DNA of 64,000 nucleotides from Deinobacterium chartae (GCF_014202645.1 NZ_JACHHG010000010.1:1-64000), one strand, 5' to 3'. Positions 30,917 through 39,337 are shown, numbered from the stretch's first letter. The notes: generated by a model not told the origin, from the letters alone. Program-made: numbers and translations.

Positions 30917-31123
30917 TCAGGCAGCCGTCAGGGGCGCGGAGCAGGGCGGCTCGAGGCGATCGGACAGGCGGCGCAGGGCACGCGCGGCCCGCAGGCGCAG
31001 GCGGTACAGCCACGGTCGGGCAGGAGCGTGTAACACATGGGCCGCGAGCAGGTGCTCGGCCACCCGGCGCTCGTAGCTTTCGACCGCGTTGTGAAACGAC
31101 GTCCAGCGGGGGTCGTAGTTCAT
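30917..31123 (-). CDS. Small basic protein cotranscribed with arsR
   Basis: A 68-aa Arg-rich protein from the ATG at 31123 (RBS AAGGAG inside the arsR end, 5 bp after the arsR stop). The sequence is mostly helical (FHNAVESYERRVAEHLLAAHVLHAP, then WLYRLRLRAARALRRLSDRLEPP). I do not recognise a family. The tight coupling with arsR and the good RBS argue that it is a real gene. Confidence 0.65.
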   Translation of the reverse strand: MNYDPRWTSFHNAVESYERRVAEHLLAAHVLHAPARPWLYRLRLRAARALRRLSDRLEPPCSAPLTAA

Positions 31124-31128
31124 GACAC

Positions 31129-31461
31129 TCACTCCTTCGGGGTAGCCGAGATGGCCAGAAAAGGCTCGAGGTAGACCCGGACCTCCTGAAAGCCTTCGGA
31201 TCCCAGGCTGTAGTACACGGTGGTGCCTTCCTTGATGGCCGTTACCAGTCCGGCGCCGACCAGCTGCTTCATGTGGTGGCTCACCGTGGGTTGTGCCAGC
31301 CCCAGCGTCTGGGAGATGGACCCGCCGTTCCACTCACGCCCGGCTTGGCAGGCCTGTTTGGCCTCGAGCAGGTACGACAGGATGCGCAGCCGGGTGGGGT
31401 CGGCCAGGGCGCGCAGCACCTCGAGCGGTGGAAGCGGGAAAGGAGAGGCCTGAGGCTCCAT
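31129..31461 (-). CDS. ArsR-family transcriptional regulator
   Basis: The 110-aa product from ATG 31461 is a compact winged helix: LEVLRALADPTRLRILSYLLEA (the ADPTRLRIL hallmark), then SISQTLGLAQPTVSHHMKQLVGAGLVTAIKEGTTVYYSLG. The recognition helix LAQPTVSHHMKQL is typical of ArsR/SmtB repressors. The alpha-5 metal ligands of SmtB/CzrA (D-x-H...H-x-x-H/E) are not present at the C-terminus (EVRVYLEPFLA), and only one Cys occurs (residue about 38), so the signal is unclear. Its promoter carries the palindrome-like site at 31496-31517. Confidence 0.9.
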   Translation of the reverse strand: MEPQASPFPLPPLEVLRALADPTRLRILSYLLEAKQACQAGREWNGGSISQTLGLAQPTVSHHMKQLVGAGLVTAIKEGTTVYYSLGSEGFQEVRVYLEPFLAISATPKE

Positions 31462-31495
31462 GGCTCGAGGATAGCCGTTTGTTAGATGGTTGTAA

Positions 31496-31517
31496 ATATA
31501 GGTATATTTGCATATAT
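31496..31517 (-). promoter_or_regulatory. ArsR-type operator in the arsR promoter
   Basis: An AT-rich 22-bp block with ATATA and CATATAT ends around TATTTGC. It matches the operator before the metal exporter gene (47013-47034, read on the minus strand) at 17 of 22 positions. It lies 35 bp upstream of the arsR ATG and overlaps possible -10 boxes (TATATT), so autoregulation is likely. Confidence 0.65.
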
Positions 31518-31556
31518 AGAAGAATTGCGGTGGCGCGCACTTCTGCCGACTCAAAC

Positions 31557-31586
31557 GCCGGGGCGCAGCCTGCACTGCGCCCCGGC
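31557..31586 (-). terminator. Terminator after the FAH-family gene
   Basis: Perfect 12-bp stem (31557-31568 with 31575-31586), 6-nt loop, 13 bp after the stop on the minus strand and followed by GTTTGA. Confidence 0.8.
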
Positions 31587-31599
31587 CCGACATCCACCA

Positions 31600-32352
31600 T
31601 CAGTCGATGTGAAAGTCCAGCACGCCGATCCCGTCGATCTCCACCTCGATGTGATCTCCGCGCTGCAGTTCGCCCACGCCCTCGGGCGTACCGGTCAGCA
31701 CCACGTCGCCCGGCTCGAGGGTCACGTAGCGGGTCACGTAGGCCAAGATGTCCGGCAGCTTGAAGATCATGTCCGAGGTACGGCCGTCTTGACGGGTCTC
31801 ACCGTTCACCCGCGTCTGAATGCGCAGATCCGACGGATCCAGCACGGTCTCGATCCAGGGGCCCAACGGGCAAAAACCGTCCGCCGCCTTGGCACGGAAC
31901 CACTGCAGGTCCGTCTTCTGCACGTCCCGAGCGGTCAGGTCGATCGCCATGGTGTAACCCAGCACGTAGTCGAGCGCGTTCTCGCGCGTCAGGTGATGGG
32001 CACGCCGTCCCATCACCACCGCCAGCTCACCTTCGTAGTGAAAGCTCTGGGTCCACTCCGGGTAGGCCAGGTGCCCACCCGGGGCTGCCAGGGTGTTGGG
32101 CCCCTTAAGAAACAGGCCCGGCTCCTGCGGCAGACCGTTCTGGTCGTTGCCCAATTCCTTGATGTGCTTGGCATAGTTGCGGCCCACGCAGACGATCTTG
32201 CTGGGATGGGCAGGGGGCATCAGGGTTACGTCGGCCAGATGATAGTTGGCCAGCGTCCGGGTACCGCCCGGCTCCAGCGTGCCGTGAACGGTATCTTCCT
32301 CGAGTTCTCCCCAGAAAATCTGCTCTCCAACGGCAAATCTTACGTAGCGCAT
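31600..32352 (-). CDS. Fumarylacetoacetate hydrolase family protein
   Basis: The 250-aa product has the FAH fold used by acylpyruvases and 2-hydroxyhepta-2,4-diene-1,7-dioate isomerases. After a short N-terminal lid ([19 protein letters not shown]) come [17 protein letters not shown] (catalytic H), [27 protein letters not shown] with the metal-binding E-x-E pair, [14 protein letters not shown] with the metal Asp, and [16 protein letters not shown]. YcgM/acylpyruvase-like function is likely; substrate not determined. Confidence 0.9.
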   Translation of the reverse strand: MRYVRFAVGEQIFWGELEEDTVHGTLEPGGTRTLANYHLADVTLMPPAHPSKIVCVGRNYAKHIKELGNDQNGLPQEPGLFLKGPNTLAAPGGHLAYPEWTQSFHYEGELAVVMGRRAHHLTRENALDYVLGYTMAIDLTARDVQKTDLQWFRAKAADGFCPLGPWIETVLDPSDLRIQTRVNGETRQDGRTSDMIFKLPDILAYVTRYVTLEPGDVVLTGTPEGVGELQRGDHIEVEIDGIGVLDFHID

Positions 32353-32464
32353 GCCTCAGTCTAACGTGCGGGTCAGGCGCTGAGGCTTCAGAGAGCGCTC
32401 AGACTCCCTCACCCGTAGTGCGCCAGCACGTACCACACGGCAAACTCCGGCCCTGTCCGAGAAA

Positions 32465-33012
32465 TTACCCGAGGACCCGCAAAAAGCGGGGCGGCACCCG
32501 TTCGGTCAGCCAGACCCCGTTCTCCGCACGGTAAAACAGCTTCCCCTCCCGCGCCATCGCCTCGGCCCACACCTCGAGAACCACCGGCGCCCCGTGCCGT
32601 GCCCCCACCCGGCGCGCCGTGCCCGGATCGGTCGAGAGGTGCACGTGATGGCGCGAGCGACGCTCGAGGCCCGACCGCAGGATGCTGGCCACCGAGTCTC
32701 TGGCAGTCCCGTGGTACAGCAGCGTGGGGGCTCGAGCGGCTCGAGCCGCAGGTCCACCGGCACCGAGTGCCCCTGGTTCACGCGGATCCGCCGTCCGGAG
32801 ACATCGAAGGCGAAACGCTGCTTGTCGTTGCGGGTCACCACCTCGCGCAGTTCCTCGAGGGTCAGCGCAAACCCGGCCCGCTGCAGGCCCCGCAGCAGGT
32901 CCTCGACCTGCACCCAGCCTCCGGCCTCGAGGCTCAGGCCCAGACGTGCGGGGCAGTGGCGCAGGTGCTGGGACAACAACTTGCTGGTCCGGATCAGACG
33001 GTCCGACTGCAT
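32465..33012 (-). pseudogene. kptA: RNA 2'-phosphotransferase KptA, frameshifted
   Basis: KptA removes the 2'-phosphate left at RNA splice junctions by transfer to NAD. The N-terminal half reads from ATG 33012 ([30 protein letters not shown] ... [28 protein letters not shown]). The catalytic C-terminal half continues in another frame ([30 protein letters not shown], then [21 protein letters not shown]). The switch falls at a run of five G (32726-32730; five C on the coding strand); one more base would restore a single frame [11 protein letters not shown]. All key motifs are otherwise intact, so this is either a recent mutation, a programmed or phase-variable slip, or a sequencing error. Confidence 0.88.
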
Positions 33013-33107
33013 GCCTCTTATAATGCCCGGTTCCGTGCAGCTCGCCAGATGCGTTGTACCCAGCGCAAGCAGGCCGGGCCCGGGCCGCTTCTCGGCCAAA
33101 TGGCCTA

Positions 33108-33677
33108 GGAAACAGCAGCAACAAGGGCAGCCTCGAGGTCACCGTGAGCCCCTCGCCGCTGGTCAAGGACAAGGTCTACCGCTACCGGGTGATCGCCGAA
33201 GACGGCTCGAACAACCGCAGCGAGGGCACGGTCGAGATGGTCAGCCGACTCGATGCCGTGCACTTCATCCGCTACGAAATCCAGACCCCCTTTTACCTCT
33301 CGCTTCCGGGCGATCGCAAACAGTACCTCTCCTGCACCCACTGGAACGGTCAGGAACTGCCGCACAACGTCCGTTACCGCGTGCAGTACAGCGGCAGCAT
33401 CGAGTCGTTCACCCTCAAGCTCTCCAACGGGTACACCCGCACCCTCGAGGCTCCGGCGTCGGGCGGCGAACTCAACTTTGCCATCGAAGGCCTCGCTGGC
33501 GGCGACCCGGTTGGGGAGCTGGAAGAACGCCATATCGTGCAATACAACGATGCTGGCACCGGCCTTTCCAGCATCAGAACCACACTGCTGGCCAAACCGC
33601 TTGGCGCGGACCCGGTCATCCTGTTCGAGAACAGCAGTTACTGGCAAGTCAGCGACTGCACCGATACATCGACCTGA
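33108..33677 (+). pseudogene. Remnant of a secreted protein gene, 5' part missing
   Basis: About 190 codons of coherent protein run from near 33108 to the TGA at 33677, starting with [32 protein letters not shown], which looks like the last strands of a fibronectin-III-like domain, and continuing with an all-beta part ([44 protein letters not shown]). There is no signal peptide, no RBS and no good start; the only in-frame start is TTG at 33054 inside the kptA upstream region. The terminator after it is intact. I read it as the 3' part of a gene that lost its front by deletion or rearrangement. Family not recognised. Confidence 0.6.
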
Positions 33678-33693
33678 ATTTCGAAAAAGCACG

Positions 33694-33719
33694 AAAGAGG
33701 CCGCCACAGCGGCCTCTTT
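33694..33719 (+). terminator. Intrinsic terminator of the remnant gene
   Basis: Perfect 11-bp stem (33694-33704 with 33709-33719), CACA loop, followed by TTTT: a textbook rho-independent terminator 17 bp after the stop. Confidence 0.9.
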
Positions 33720-33802
33720 TGGTTCGGATTTCTTGCGGCGGTCTACTCCTGGTCCTCACAATGGACCTCGAGCGACGAGACAGGCAGGATATGATGAGCG
33801 CC

Positions 33803-35230
33803 ATGGCAGTTTCTGGCTTTATCCGTGCGGACGAGGTACTGCACGAACAACTCTCCCCCCAACGCGCCCTCGAGCTGGACGTGCGTTACGGCAATGCCGA
33901 CTTGCTCACGGCCCTCGAGATCCTGGGGGTGGCCGGGCCCTTCCGGGCCGTTACTCCCTGGGAACTCGAGGATCCGCGCGGGGTGCGGCGCATTCAGGCG
34001 GGCGGCTACGCAGCACTCCCCTTCGGTGAAAACTACCCGCCGTTGACGCAGTTTTTGGCCAAGGTCCTCGAGGCGAGCCGCGCGACCGGCCTGCCGCAGC
34101 AGGCCTCATCGGCGTGGCGGGCAGCCCTGCAGTCCAACCTGATCCGGCTGCTCTCGATGCACTACCCCAGCCACGCGGACTCACAGGTGTTCTTCTCGAA
34201 CTCGGGCACCGAGGCCATCGAGGGCGCCATCAAGTTCGCGCGAGCCGCACGCCCGCGCGCACAACACCTGATCTCGTTCAACTCGGCATACCACGGCAAA
34301 ACCCTGGGGTCACTGTCGGTGACGCCCAACGCCGAGTACCAGGACATGTTCCGCCCCCTGGTTCCCGGAGCGGTCACGCTGCCCTACGGAGATTTCGACG
34401 CGCTGCGCGCCAAGATCGCGGAGTTGCGCCCGGACAACGTTACGGCGGTGCTGGTCGAGCCGATCCAGGGCGAGGGCGGCGTGATCACGCCGCCCGAAGG
34501 CTTCTTGCGCCGGCTCGGGGAGCTGTGCCACACCCACGGCATCTTGGTGATCGCCGACGAGATCCAGACCGGTCTGGGCCGCACCGGGCACTGGTTCGAG
34601 AGTGCCGCGCAAGGCCTGGACCCCGACATCATCACGCTGGCCAAACCGCTGGGCGGCGGTCTGGTGGCGGTGGGAGCCACCATCGCCCGCAAGTGGATTT
34701 TCAAGAAGATGCTGGGCGGACTGGCATCGAAGCGGCACTCGAACACCTTCGGTGGCAATACGGTCGCCATGGCGGTCGGCTTAAAGTCGCTGGAAATGCT
34801 GATCGACGAGAACCTGCCCGAGCGCTCGAGGCGGCTGGGAGAGCTGGGCCTCGAGCGGCTGCGCCGTATCCAGGCCGCCTATCCCGAGCTGATGTCCGAG
34901 GTGCGCGGAGCGGGCCTGCTGCTGGCGATGCAGTTCCAGCCGGTGCTGAGTCACCGCCTGCTGCGCTCGCAAGACGAGCTGATCAAGGAACTGTCCTCGA
35001 TCCTGGCACTGCGCGAGCTGCACGTAGCGGGCGTGCAGGCCAACCTGTCGCTGTCTTCCAAGCGGGTGGTGCGCCTGACCCCGGCCCTGAACATGCCCGA
35101 AGATCTGTTCGCCACCATGTTCGACCGGGTAGAGGCCATGGCCCGGCATAATCCGCAGGCGTGGCGCATGCTGGCACGGACCCCACCGGGCGTTTTGCTA
35201 AAACTGGGCAGCTTTGCGTTGAGAAGCTGA
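33803..35230 (+). CDS. Class III aminotransferase (PLP-dependent)
   Basis: The 475-aa product is a fold-type I aminotransferase of the ornithine/acetylornithine/putrescine group. Motifs: [19 protein letters not shown] (phosphate site), [51 protein letters not shown] with the PLP Asp, and [17 protein letters not shown] with the Schiff-base Lys. N-terminal (about 60 residues) and C-terminal extensions compared with ArgD make it more like the longer omega-aminotransferases. A TATGAT box (33790-33795) ends 7 nt before the ATG at 33803, favouring that leaderless start; ATGs at 33791 and 33794 lie inside the box. Substrate not predictable. Confidence 0.9.
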   Translation: MAVSGFIRADEVLHEQLSPQRALELDVRYGNADLLTALEILGVAGPFRAVTPWELEDPRGVRRIQAGGYAALPFGENYPPLTQFLAKVLEASRATGLPQQASSAWRAALQSNLIRLLSMHYPSHADSQVFFSNSGTEAIEGAIKFARAARPRAQHLISFNSAYHGKTLGSLSVTPNAEYQDMFRPLVPGAVTLPYGDFDALRAKIAELRPDNVTAVLVEPIQGEGGVITPPEGFLRRLGELCHTHGILVIADEIQTGLGRTGHWFESAAQGLDPDIITLAKPLGGGLVAVGATIARKWIFKKMLGGLASKRHSNTFGGNTVAMAVGLKSLEMLIDENLPERSRRLGELGLERLRRIQAAYPELMSEVRGAGLLLAMQFQPVLSHRLLRSQDELIKELSSILALRELHVAGVQANLSLSSKRVVRLTPALNMPEDLFATMFDRVEAMARHNPQAWRMLARTPPGVLLKLGSFALRS

Positions 35231-35244
35231 TCGTGCCCAAAGCG

Positions 35245-35277
35245 GGTCAGACCAGAATTTTCCATTCTGGTCTGACC
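35245..35277 (+). terminator. Terminator of the aminotransferase gene
   Basis: Perfect 14-bp stem (35245-35258 with 35264-35277), TTTCC loop, followed by GATTTTT. Confidence 0.9.
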
Positions 35278-35448
35278 GATTTTTGTGCCCCCCCCATAGA
35301 ATCTGCCAGGCATGTTTCAAGAGCCCCGCAAGCTCGGGACCGAAACTCCCAAATTCGTTAACCGCTTGAGGTACACCACTTTTTAACGGCCGTTTTTACT
35401 GTTCAGAACGCATAAGGTACGGTTTACATGTTGGTACACAAAAAAGGC

Positions 35449-35475
35449 TTGCGACCCAAAACCCGGTGGTACACT
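35449..35475 (+). promoter_or_regulatory. Probable citrate synthase promoter
   Basis: TTGCGA (35449-35454) precedes TGGTACACT, an extended -10 (TG at 35467-35468, TACACT at 35470-35475), with a short 15-bp spacer partly compensated by the extended -10. The start site would be about 83 bp before the gene. Confidence 0.5.
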
Positions 35476-35564
35476 GACGGAGACCTGGTCGCCTGAGCGA
35501 CAAGAGCCCTTTTCCATCCCGGCCCCCGGACCGCGGTCCGCGCGGGCCCACTAAGGAGCGCTGA

Positions 35565-36707
35565 ATGAGCACCACGAACCCCAACATTGCCAAGGGCCTA
35601 GAGGGCATCGTCTTTACCGAGAGCAAGCTGACCTTTATCAACGGCACCGAGGGCATCTTGACCCACCTCGGCATCCCGATCCAGGAGTGGGCCGAGAAGA
35701 GCACCTTCGAGGAACTGTCTTTTGCGCTGCTGCAGGCCCGCCTGCCCAAGGCCGACGAGCTGGCCGCCTTTGACGCGCAGCTCAAGGCCAACCGCGAGAT
35801 CCCGGGCGAGCTGCTCGACATCATCGCCGCTTACCCCAAGGGTATTCACCCGATGCAGGCGCTGCGCACCGCAGTGAGCCACCTGGGCCTGTTCGATCCG
35901 CAGGCCGAGGAGATCACCGCCGAGGCCCGCTACGCCATCGGCGTGCGCATGATCGCACAGTTTGCGACCATCATCGCGGCTTTGGGCCGTACCCAGGAGG
36001 GCAAGGAGCCCATCGCTCCCCGTCAGGATCTGACCCACGCGGGTAACTTCTTGTACATGCTCAACGGCACCGAGCCGACCCCCGAGCAGGCCCGCCTGTT
36101 CGACATGGCGCTGATCTTGCACGCCGACCACTCGATGAACGCCTCGACCTTCACCGCCATCGCCACCGCCTCGACGCTGTCGGACATGTACAGCGCCATC
36201 ACCAGCGCGATCGGCAGCCTCAAGGGCCCGCTGCACGGCGGTGCCAACGAGGCCGTGATGGACATGCTCGACGAGATCGGCACGGTCGAGAACGCGGTTC
36301 CCTACATCACCGCGAAGCTGGACAACAAGGAGAAGATCATGGGCGTGGGTCACCGCGTCTACAAGTTCTTCGATCCGCGTTCGCGCGTGCTGCGTGACTA
36401 CGCCGCCAAGGTGGCCGAGCAGCAGGGCAAGAGCCACTACTATCAGATCCTCGAGACCATCGAGCAGGCTGTGGTGGAGCGCCTGTCCTCCAAGGGCATT
36501 TACCCGAACGTGGACTTCTACAGCGGCGTGGTTTACAGCGACCTGGGCATCAAGAAAGAGTACTTCACCCCGATCTTTGCGCTGGCGCGCATTTCGGGCT
36601 GGGTAGCCTCGGTGAACGAGTACACCGCCAACAACCGCCTGCTGCGCCCCACCGCCGAATACATCGGCCCGGTGGACCAGCACTACGTGGACATCCAGAA
36701 CCGCTGA
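35565..36707 (+). CDS. gltA: Citrate synthase
   Basis: Condenses acetyl-CoA and oxaloacetate, entry of the TCA cycle. The 380-aa product is of the short dimeric (Gram-positive/archaeal) type. Catalytic residues are visible: His in LILHADHSMNASTF (about residue 185), His in LKGPLHGGANEAVM (about 223), Asp in YPNVDFYSGVVYSDLG (about 315), and VGHRVYKFFDPR near 263 for substrate binding. RBS TAAGGAG 9 nt before the ATG. Monocistronic, with its own terminator. Confidence 0.95.
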   Translation: MSTTNPNIAKGLEGIVFTESKLTFINGTEGILTHLGIPIQEWAEKSTFEELSFALLQARLPKADELAAFDAQLKANREIPGELLDIIAAYPKGIHPMQALRTAVSHLGLFDPQAEEITAEARYAIGVRMIAQFATIIAALGRTQEGKEPIAPRQDLTHAGNFLYMLNGTEPTPEQARLFDMALILHADHSMNASTFTAIATASTLSDMYSAITSAIGSLKGPLHGGANEAVMDMLDEIGTVENAVPYITAKLDNKEKIMGVGHRVYKFFDPRSRVLRDYAAKVAEQQGKSHYYQILETIEQAVVERLSSKGIYPNVDFYSGVVYSDLGIKKEYFTPIFALARISGWVASVNEYTANNRLLRPTAEYIGPVDQHYVDIQNR

Positions 36708-36725
36708 GCCCGCTGCTTCCCGTGG

Positions 36726-36749
36726 CCGCCCCTCGAGGGGCGGTCTTTT
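36726..36749 (+). terminator. Terminator of the citrate synthase gene
   Basis: CCGCCCC-TCGA-GGGGCGG (36726-36743) followed by TCTTTTATTTT. Confidence 0.92.
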
Positions 36750-36792
36750 ATTTTAGACTTATTGATTTATCATATCAGCTTGTCGTTTTGAT

Positions 36793-36837
36793 AGATAAGT
36801 GTCCAGATTTTTAATTTCAGCCCTTATCTGACATAAT
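36793..36837 (+). promoter_or_regulatory. Promoter region of the racemase gene with inverted repeat
   Basis: AGATAAG (36793-36799) and CTTATCT (36823-36829) form a 7-bp inverted repeat spaced by 23 bp inside a conspicuously AT-rich stretch (36748-36843). CATAAT (36832-36837) is a good -10 box ending 6 nt before the ATG at 36844, implying a leaderless mRNA. Confidence 0.5.
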
Positions 36838-36843
36838 ACAGAC

Positions 36844-37551
36844 ATGAAAACCATAGGCCTGATCGGCGGCATGAGCTGGGAATCCACCGCCATCTACTAC
36901 CGTCACCTCAACGAGGCGGTGCGCGCACGCTTTGGCGGCCTGCGCTCGGCGCAGGTGCTGCTGTACTCGTTCGACTTTGACCAGGTGGTGCAGTTGCAGC
37001 GCGCCGACCGCTGGAACGAGGCCGCCGAACTGCTCGCGGACGTGGCCCGCCGCCTCGAGGCCGCCGGAGCGGACCTGATCTTGATCTGCACCAACACCAT
37101 GCACCTGGTGTACCCGCAGGTGCAGGCGGCGGTGACGGTACCGGTGCTGCACATCGCGGATACCACGGCTCAGGCGGTGCGCGCAGCGGGCCTGAATCAG
37201 GTGGGGCTGCTCGCCACCGCGTTCTCGATGGAGCGCAGCTTCCTGCGCGAACGCCTCGAGGGACACGGCCTGAGCGTGCTGGTCCCCGAAGCCGATGACC
37301 GCGCCGAGGTGCACCGGGTGATTTTCGAGGAACTGTGCCAGGGCGTGATCCGGCCCGAATCCAAGGCGGCCTACCTCGAGGCGGCCGAACGCCTGATCGA
37401 GCGGGGCGCACAGGGCATTTTGCTTGGCTGCACCGAGATCTGCATGCTGATCTCGCAGGCGGACCTGGAGGTTCCGGTGTTCGACACCACCCGCCTGCAT
37501 GCCTTGGCTGCCCTGGAGCTGGCCCTGGTACCCGAGCCGGTCGAGAACTGA
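36844..37551 (+). CDS. Aspartate/glutamate racemase family protein
   Basis: The 235-aa product begins MKTIGLIGGMSWESTAIYYR, the hallmark of the amino-acid racemase group including YgeA and aspartate racemase. The two acid-base Cys are present in ILICTNTMHLVYP (about residue 83) and GILLGCTEICMLI (about 197). Substrate specificity (Asp, Glu or broad) cannot be told. It stands alone between terminators. Confidence 0.92.
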   Translation: MKTIGLIGGMSWESTAIYYRHLNEAVRARFGGLRSAQVLLYSFDFDQVVQLQRADRWNEAAELLADVARRLEAAGADLILICTNTMHLVYPQVQAAVTVPVLHIADTTAQAVRAAGLNQVGLLATAFSMERSFLRERLEGHGLSVLVPEADDRAEVHRVIFEELCQGVIRPESKAAYLEAAERLIERGAQGILLGCTEICMLISQADLEVPVFDTTRLHALAALELALVPEPVEN

Positions 37552-37566
37552 TCCCGGTTGTTTTCT

Positions 37567-37592
37567 AACGCCGCCCTTTTCAGGGCGGCGTT
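37567..37592 (+). terminator. Terminator of the racemase gene
   Basis: Perfect 11-bp stem (37567-37577 with 37582-37592), TTTC loop, with AA/TT at the stem base. Confidence 0.85.
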
Positions 37593-37723
37593 TGCTTGAG
37601 GGTCCGTTAACCAAAGGATGCGTTTCGTTCATTTAATTGCAATCTGCAATATTCTCACACGCACGCGCCCTATTCTGAACGCATCCCGGTGGTTCTCCCA
37701 CCGACAGCTTTTCGGAGGCCCCC

Positions 37724-38938
37724 ATGACCACCCCTTCCCCAGCAACCCGTTGTCCGTTCCCGCACCAAGCGCGCAACGAGCAGAAAACCAATCCTCACCC
37801 ACTGCATGCGGGTCCGGCCGTGGTCCGCGACGCACAGGGAACCTACCACGTGTACGGCTTCGAGGCCGCCCGCACGGTGCTGCGCAGCGAGCACACAAAA
37901 CAGGCCGGGTTCAATGCGGAGGCCATCGGTGACGTTCCCACCCTGAACAACGACCCCGTTCTGTTTGCCGAGGGCGAGCAGCATCACGAGATGCGCCGCC
38001 AGACCGCACGGTACTTCACGCCGACCGCCGTCTCCGGCTACCGCCGCATGATGGAACGGCTGGCCGATGACCTGGTGGACGAACTGGTCCGCACGGGAAC
38101 CATGAACCTCGACGACCTGAGCCTGCGCATGGCCGTTCAGGTCGCCGCCCGGGTGGTCGGGCTCACCGACAGCGCCCTGCCCGGCATGGCGAGTCGCATC
38201 GCCGGATTCGTCGAAAACGATTACGCGGCCCCCGAACACGCCTCCTCTCTCGTCGTCCGGCTGAAAACCCTCGAGAACCAGCGGCGGGTGCTGGCCTTCT
38301 ACCTGCTCGATGTCCGGCCCGCCATCGCCCGTCGCAGGAAACAGCCGCGCGAGGACCTGATCTCCCACCTGCTCAGCAGGAACTACAGCGACCTCGAGAT
38401 CGTCACCGAGTGCCTCACCTACGGGACGGCGGGCATGGCCACCACCCGCGAGTTCATCTCTGCCGCTGCGTGGCACCTGCTCGAGCAACCCGAGTTGCGC
38501 CTCGAGTACCTGCACGCCAACGAACGCGAGCGCCACGCCATCTTGCTGGAGATCTTGCGGCTTGAGCCGGTGGTCGGCGAACTGTACCGCCGCACCACCG
38601 CCGAGCTCGAGGTGAACGGGCAGGTGATTCCGCAGGGCAGCCGGGTCGCACTGCACATCTACGACGCCAATGCCGACCGCAGCACGGTGGGCGAGGCGCC
38701 GCTGGCCGTCTGCCCGCAGCGCAGCCTGCCACGCGGCGTGCAGGGCCAGGTGATGAGCTTCGGAGACGGGCACCACCGCTGTCCGGGAGCCTTTCTTGCC
38801 ATCCAGGAGAGCGATATCTTCTTGCGCCGCCTGCTGACGCTGCGCGGTCTGCGCGTCGTCCGGCCACCGCGGGTGAGCTGGAACGACCTGATCAAAGGCT
38901 ACGAACTGCGCGGCTTTGGCCTCGAGGTAGTCCGCTAG
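37724..38938 (+). CDS. Cytochrome P450
   Basis: Heme-thiolate monooxygenase of 404 aa, the soluble bacterial class I length. The heme loop FGDGHHRCPGAFLA (about residues 346-359, Cys thiolate), the I-helix oxygen-activation motif YGTAGMATTREF (about 243-254) and the ExxR of helix K in EILRLEP are visible, as is HHEMRRQTARYFTP near residue 86. No ferredoxin or ferredoxin reductase gene is nearby, and no biosynthetic cluster surrounds it, so its substrate is open. RBS CGGAGG before the ATG. Confidence 0.94.
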   Translation: MTTPSPATRCPFPHQARNEQKTNPHPLHAGPAVVRDAQGTYHVYGFEAARTVLRSEHTKQAGFNAEAIGDVPTLNNDPVLFAEGEQHHEMRRQTARYFTPTAVSGYRRMMERLADDLVDELVRTGTMNLDDLSLRMAVQVAARVVGLTDSALPGMASRIAGFVENDYAAPEHASSLVVRLKTLENQRRVLAFYLLDVRPAIARRRKQPREDLISHLLSRNYSDLEIVTECLTYGTAGMATTREFISAAAWHLLEQPELRLEYLHANERERHAILLEILRLEPVVGELYRRTTAELEVNGQVIPQGSRVALHIYDANADRSTVGEAPLAVCPQRSLPRGVQGQVMSFGDGHHRCPGAFLAIQESDIFLRRLLTLRGLRVVRPPRVSWNDLIKGYELRGFGLEVVR

Positions 38939-39010
38939 CGGACCACCGTGCCCACAGCCGGACCGTGAACCCTGGACCTCCAGGCCCGGCTGTTGAGGCG
39001 CGGTCCGAAG

Positions 39011-39232
39011 TTACAGCAATCCGCAGGCATCCCCGGGACGGCGGACCAGTTCCTCGGCGAACGCCTCGAGGGTGGCGCGCAGGTCGGCAACGGCCTGCTC
39101 GTCGCCGCGCGCCTGTCGGAAGCGCTCTTCGAGGAGCCCGAGTTGCTCGCGGTCCGAGTCGGTGAGCTTGGGGTGGCGTTGCGCGGCCAGCAGCAGGCGG
39201 GCGAGGTGACGTTCGGAGTCGCTCAGGGTCAT
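39011..39232 (-). CDS. Small conserved-looking helical protein
   Basis: A 73-aa charged protein from ATG 39232, with AAGGAG 11 nt upstream. It reads SERHLARLLLAAQRHPKLTDSDREQLGLLEERF followed by AVADLRATLEAFAEELVRRPGD, two amphipathic helices, with the codon pattern of real genes of the window. No family recognised. The opposite-strand ORF (38993-39265) lacks an RBS and looks like its shadow. Confidence 0.55.
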   Translation of the reverse strand: MTLSDSERHLARLLLAAQRHPKLTDSDREQLGLLEERFRQARGDEQAVADLRATLEAFAEELVRRPGDACGLL

Positions 39233-39302
39233 GCCTCAGCGTACTCCTTCGCATGGCCTCCTTAAAATTTTTGGTCCTAACTATTGATTTTTTGCAGGTA
39301 AA

Positions 39303-39320
39303 GTATAAATATGATTATAC
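39303..39320 (+). promoter_or_regulatory. Palindrome in the promoter of the SHOCT-like gene
   Basis: GTATAA (39303-39308) and TTATAC (39315-39320) form an 18-bp inverted repeat GTATAAATATGATTATAC that contains two overlapping -10-like boxes (TATAAA, TATGAT) 18 bp before the ATG. A repressor bound here would block transcription; the DUF2089 protein encoded next is a candidate. Confidence 0.55.
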
Positions 39321-39337
39321 AAGCCAGAGGAGGTCGT

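Larger units (their letters stand above)
35231..35564. other. Non-coding region between aminotransferase and citrate synthase genes
   Basis: This 334-bp gap holds a terminator (35245-35277), an AT-richer stretch with the palindrome AACGGCCGTT (35385-35394), three copies of GGTACAC (35370, 35433, 35468), the citrate synthase promoter and a leader of about 80 nt with GC-rich inverted repeats (GTCGC/GCGAC, GGCCC/GGGCC) before the RBS TAAGGAG. I see no ORF or RNA gene that I can support in it. Confidence 0.7.

Noticed and set aside
31129-31461. Naming the ArsR protein CzrA or SmtB
   Set aside because: The alpha-5 His/Asp ligands and the alpha-3 Cys pair that define the metal sensors are missing, so only the family is claimed.
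33054-33107. TTG at 33054 as the start of the 33.1-kb gene
   Set aside because: No RBS, no signal peptide, and the first 18 codons lie in the kptA upstream region with no resemblance to a protein start.
32465-33172. Two separate genes in the kptA region
   Set aside because: The halves are complementary parts of one KptA protein, and the restored junction by one base gives a continuous family match.
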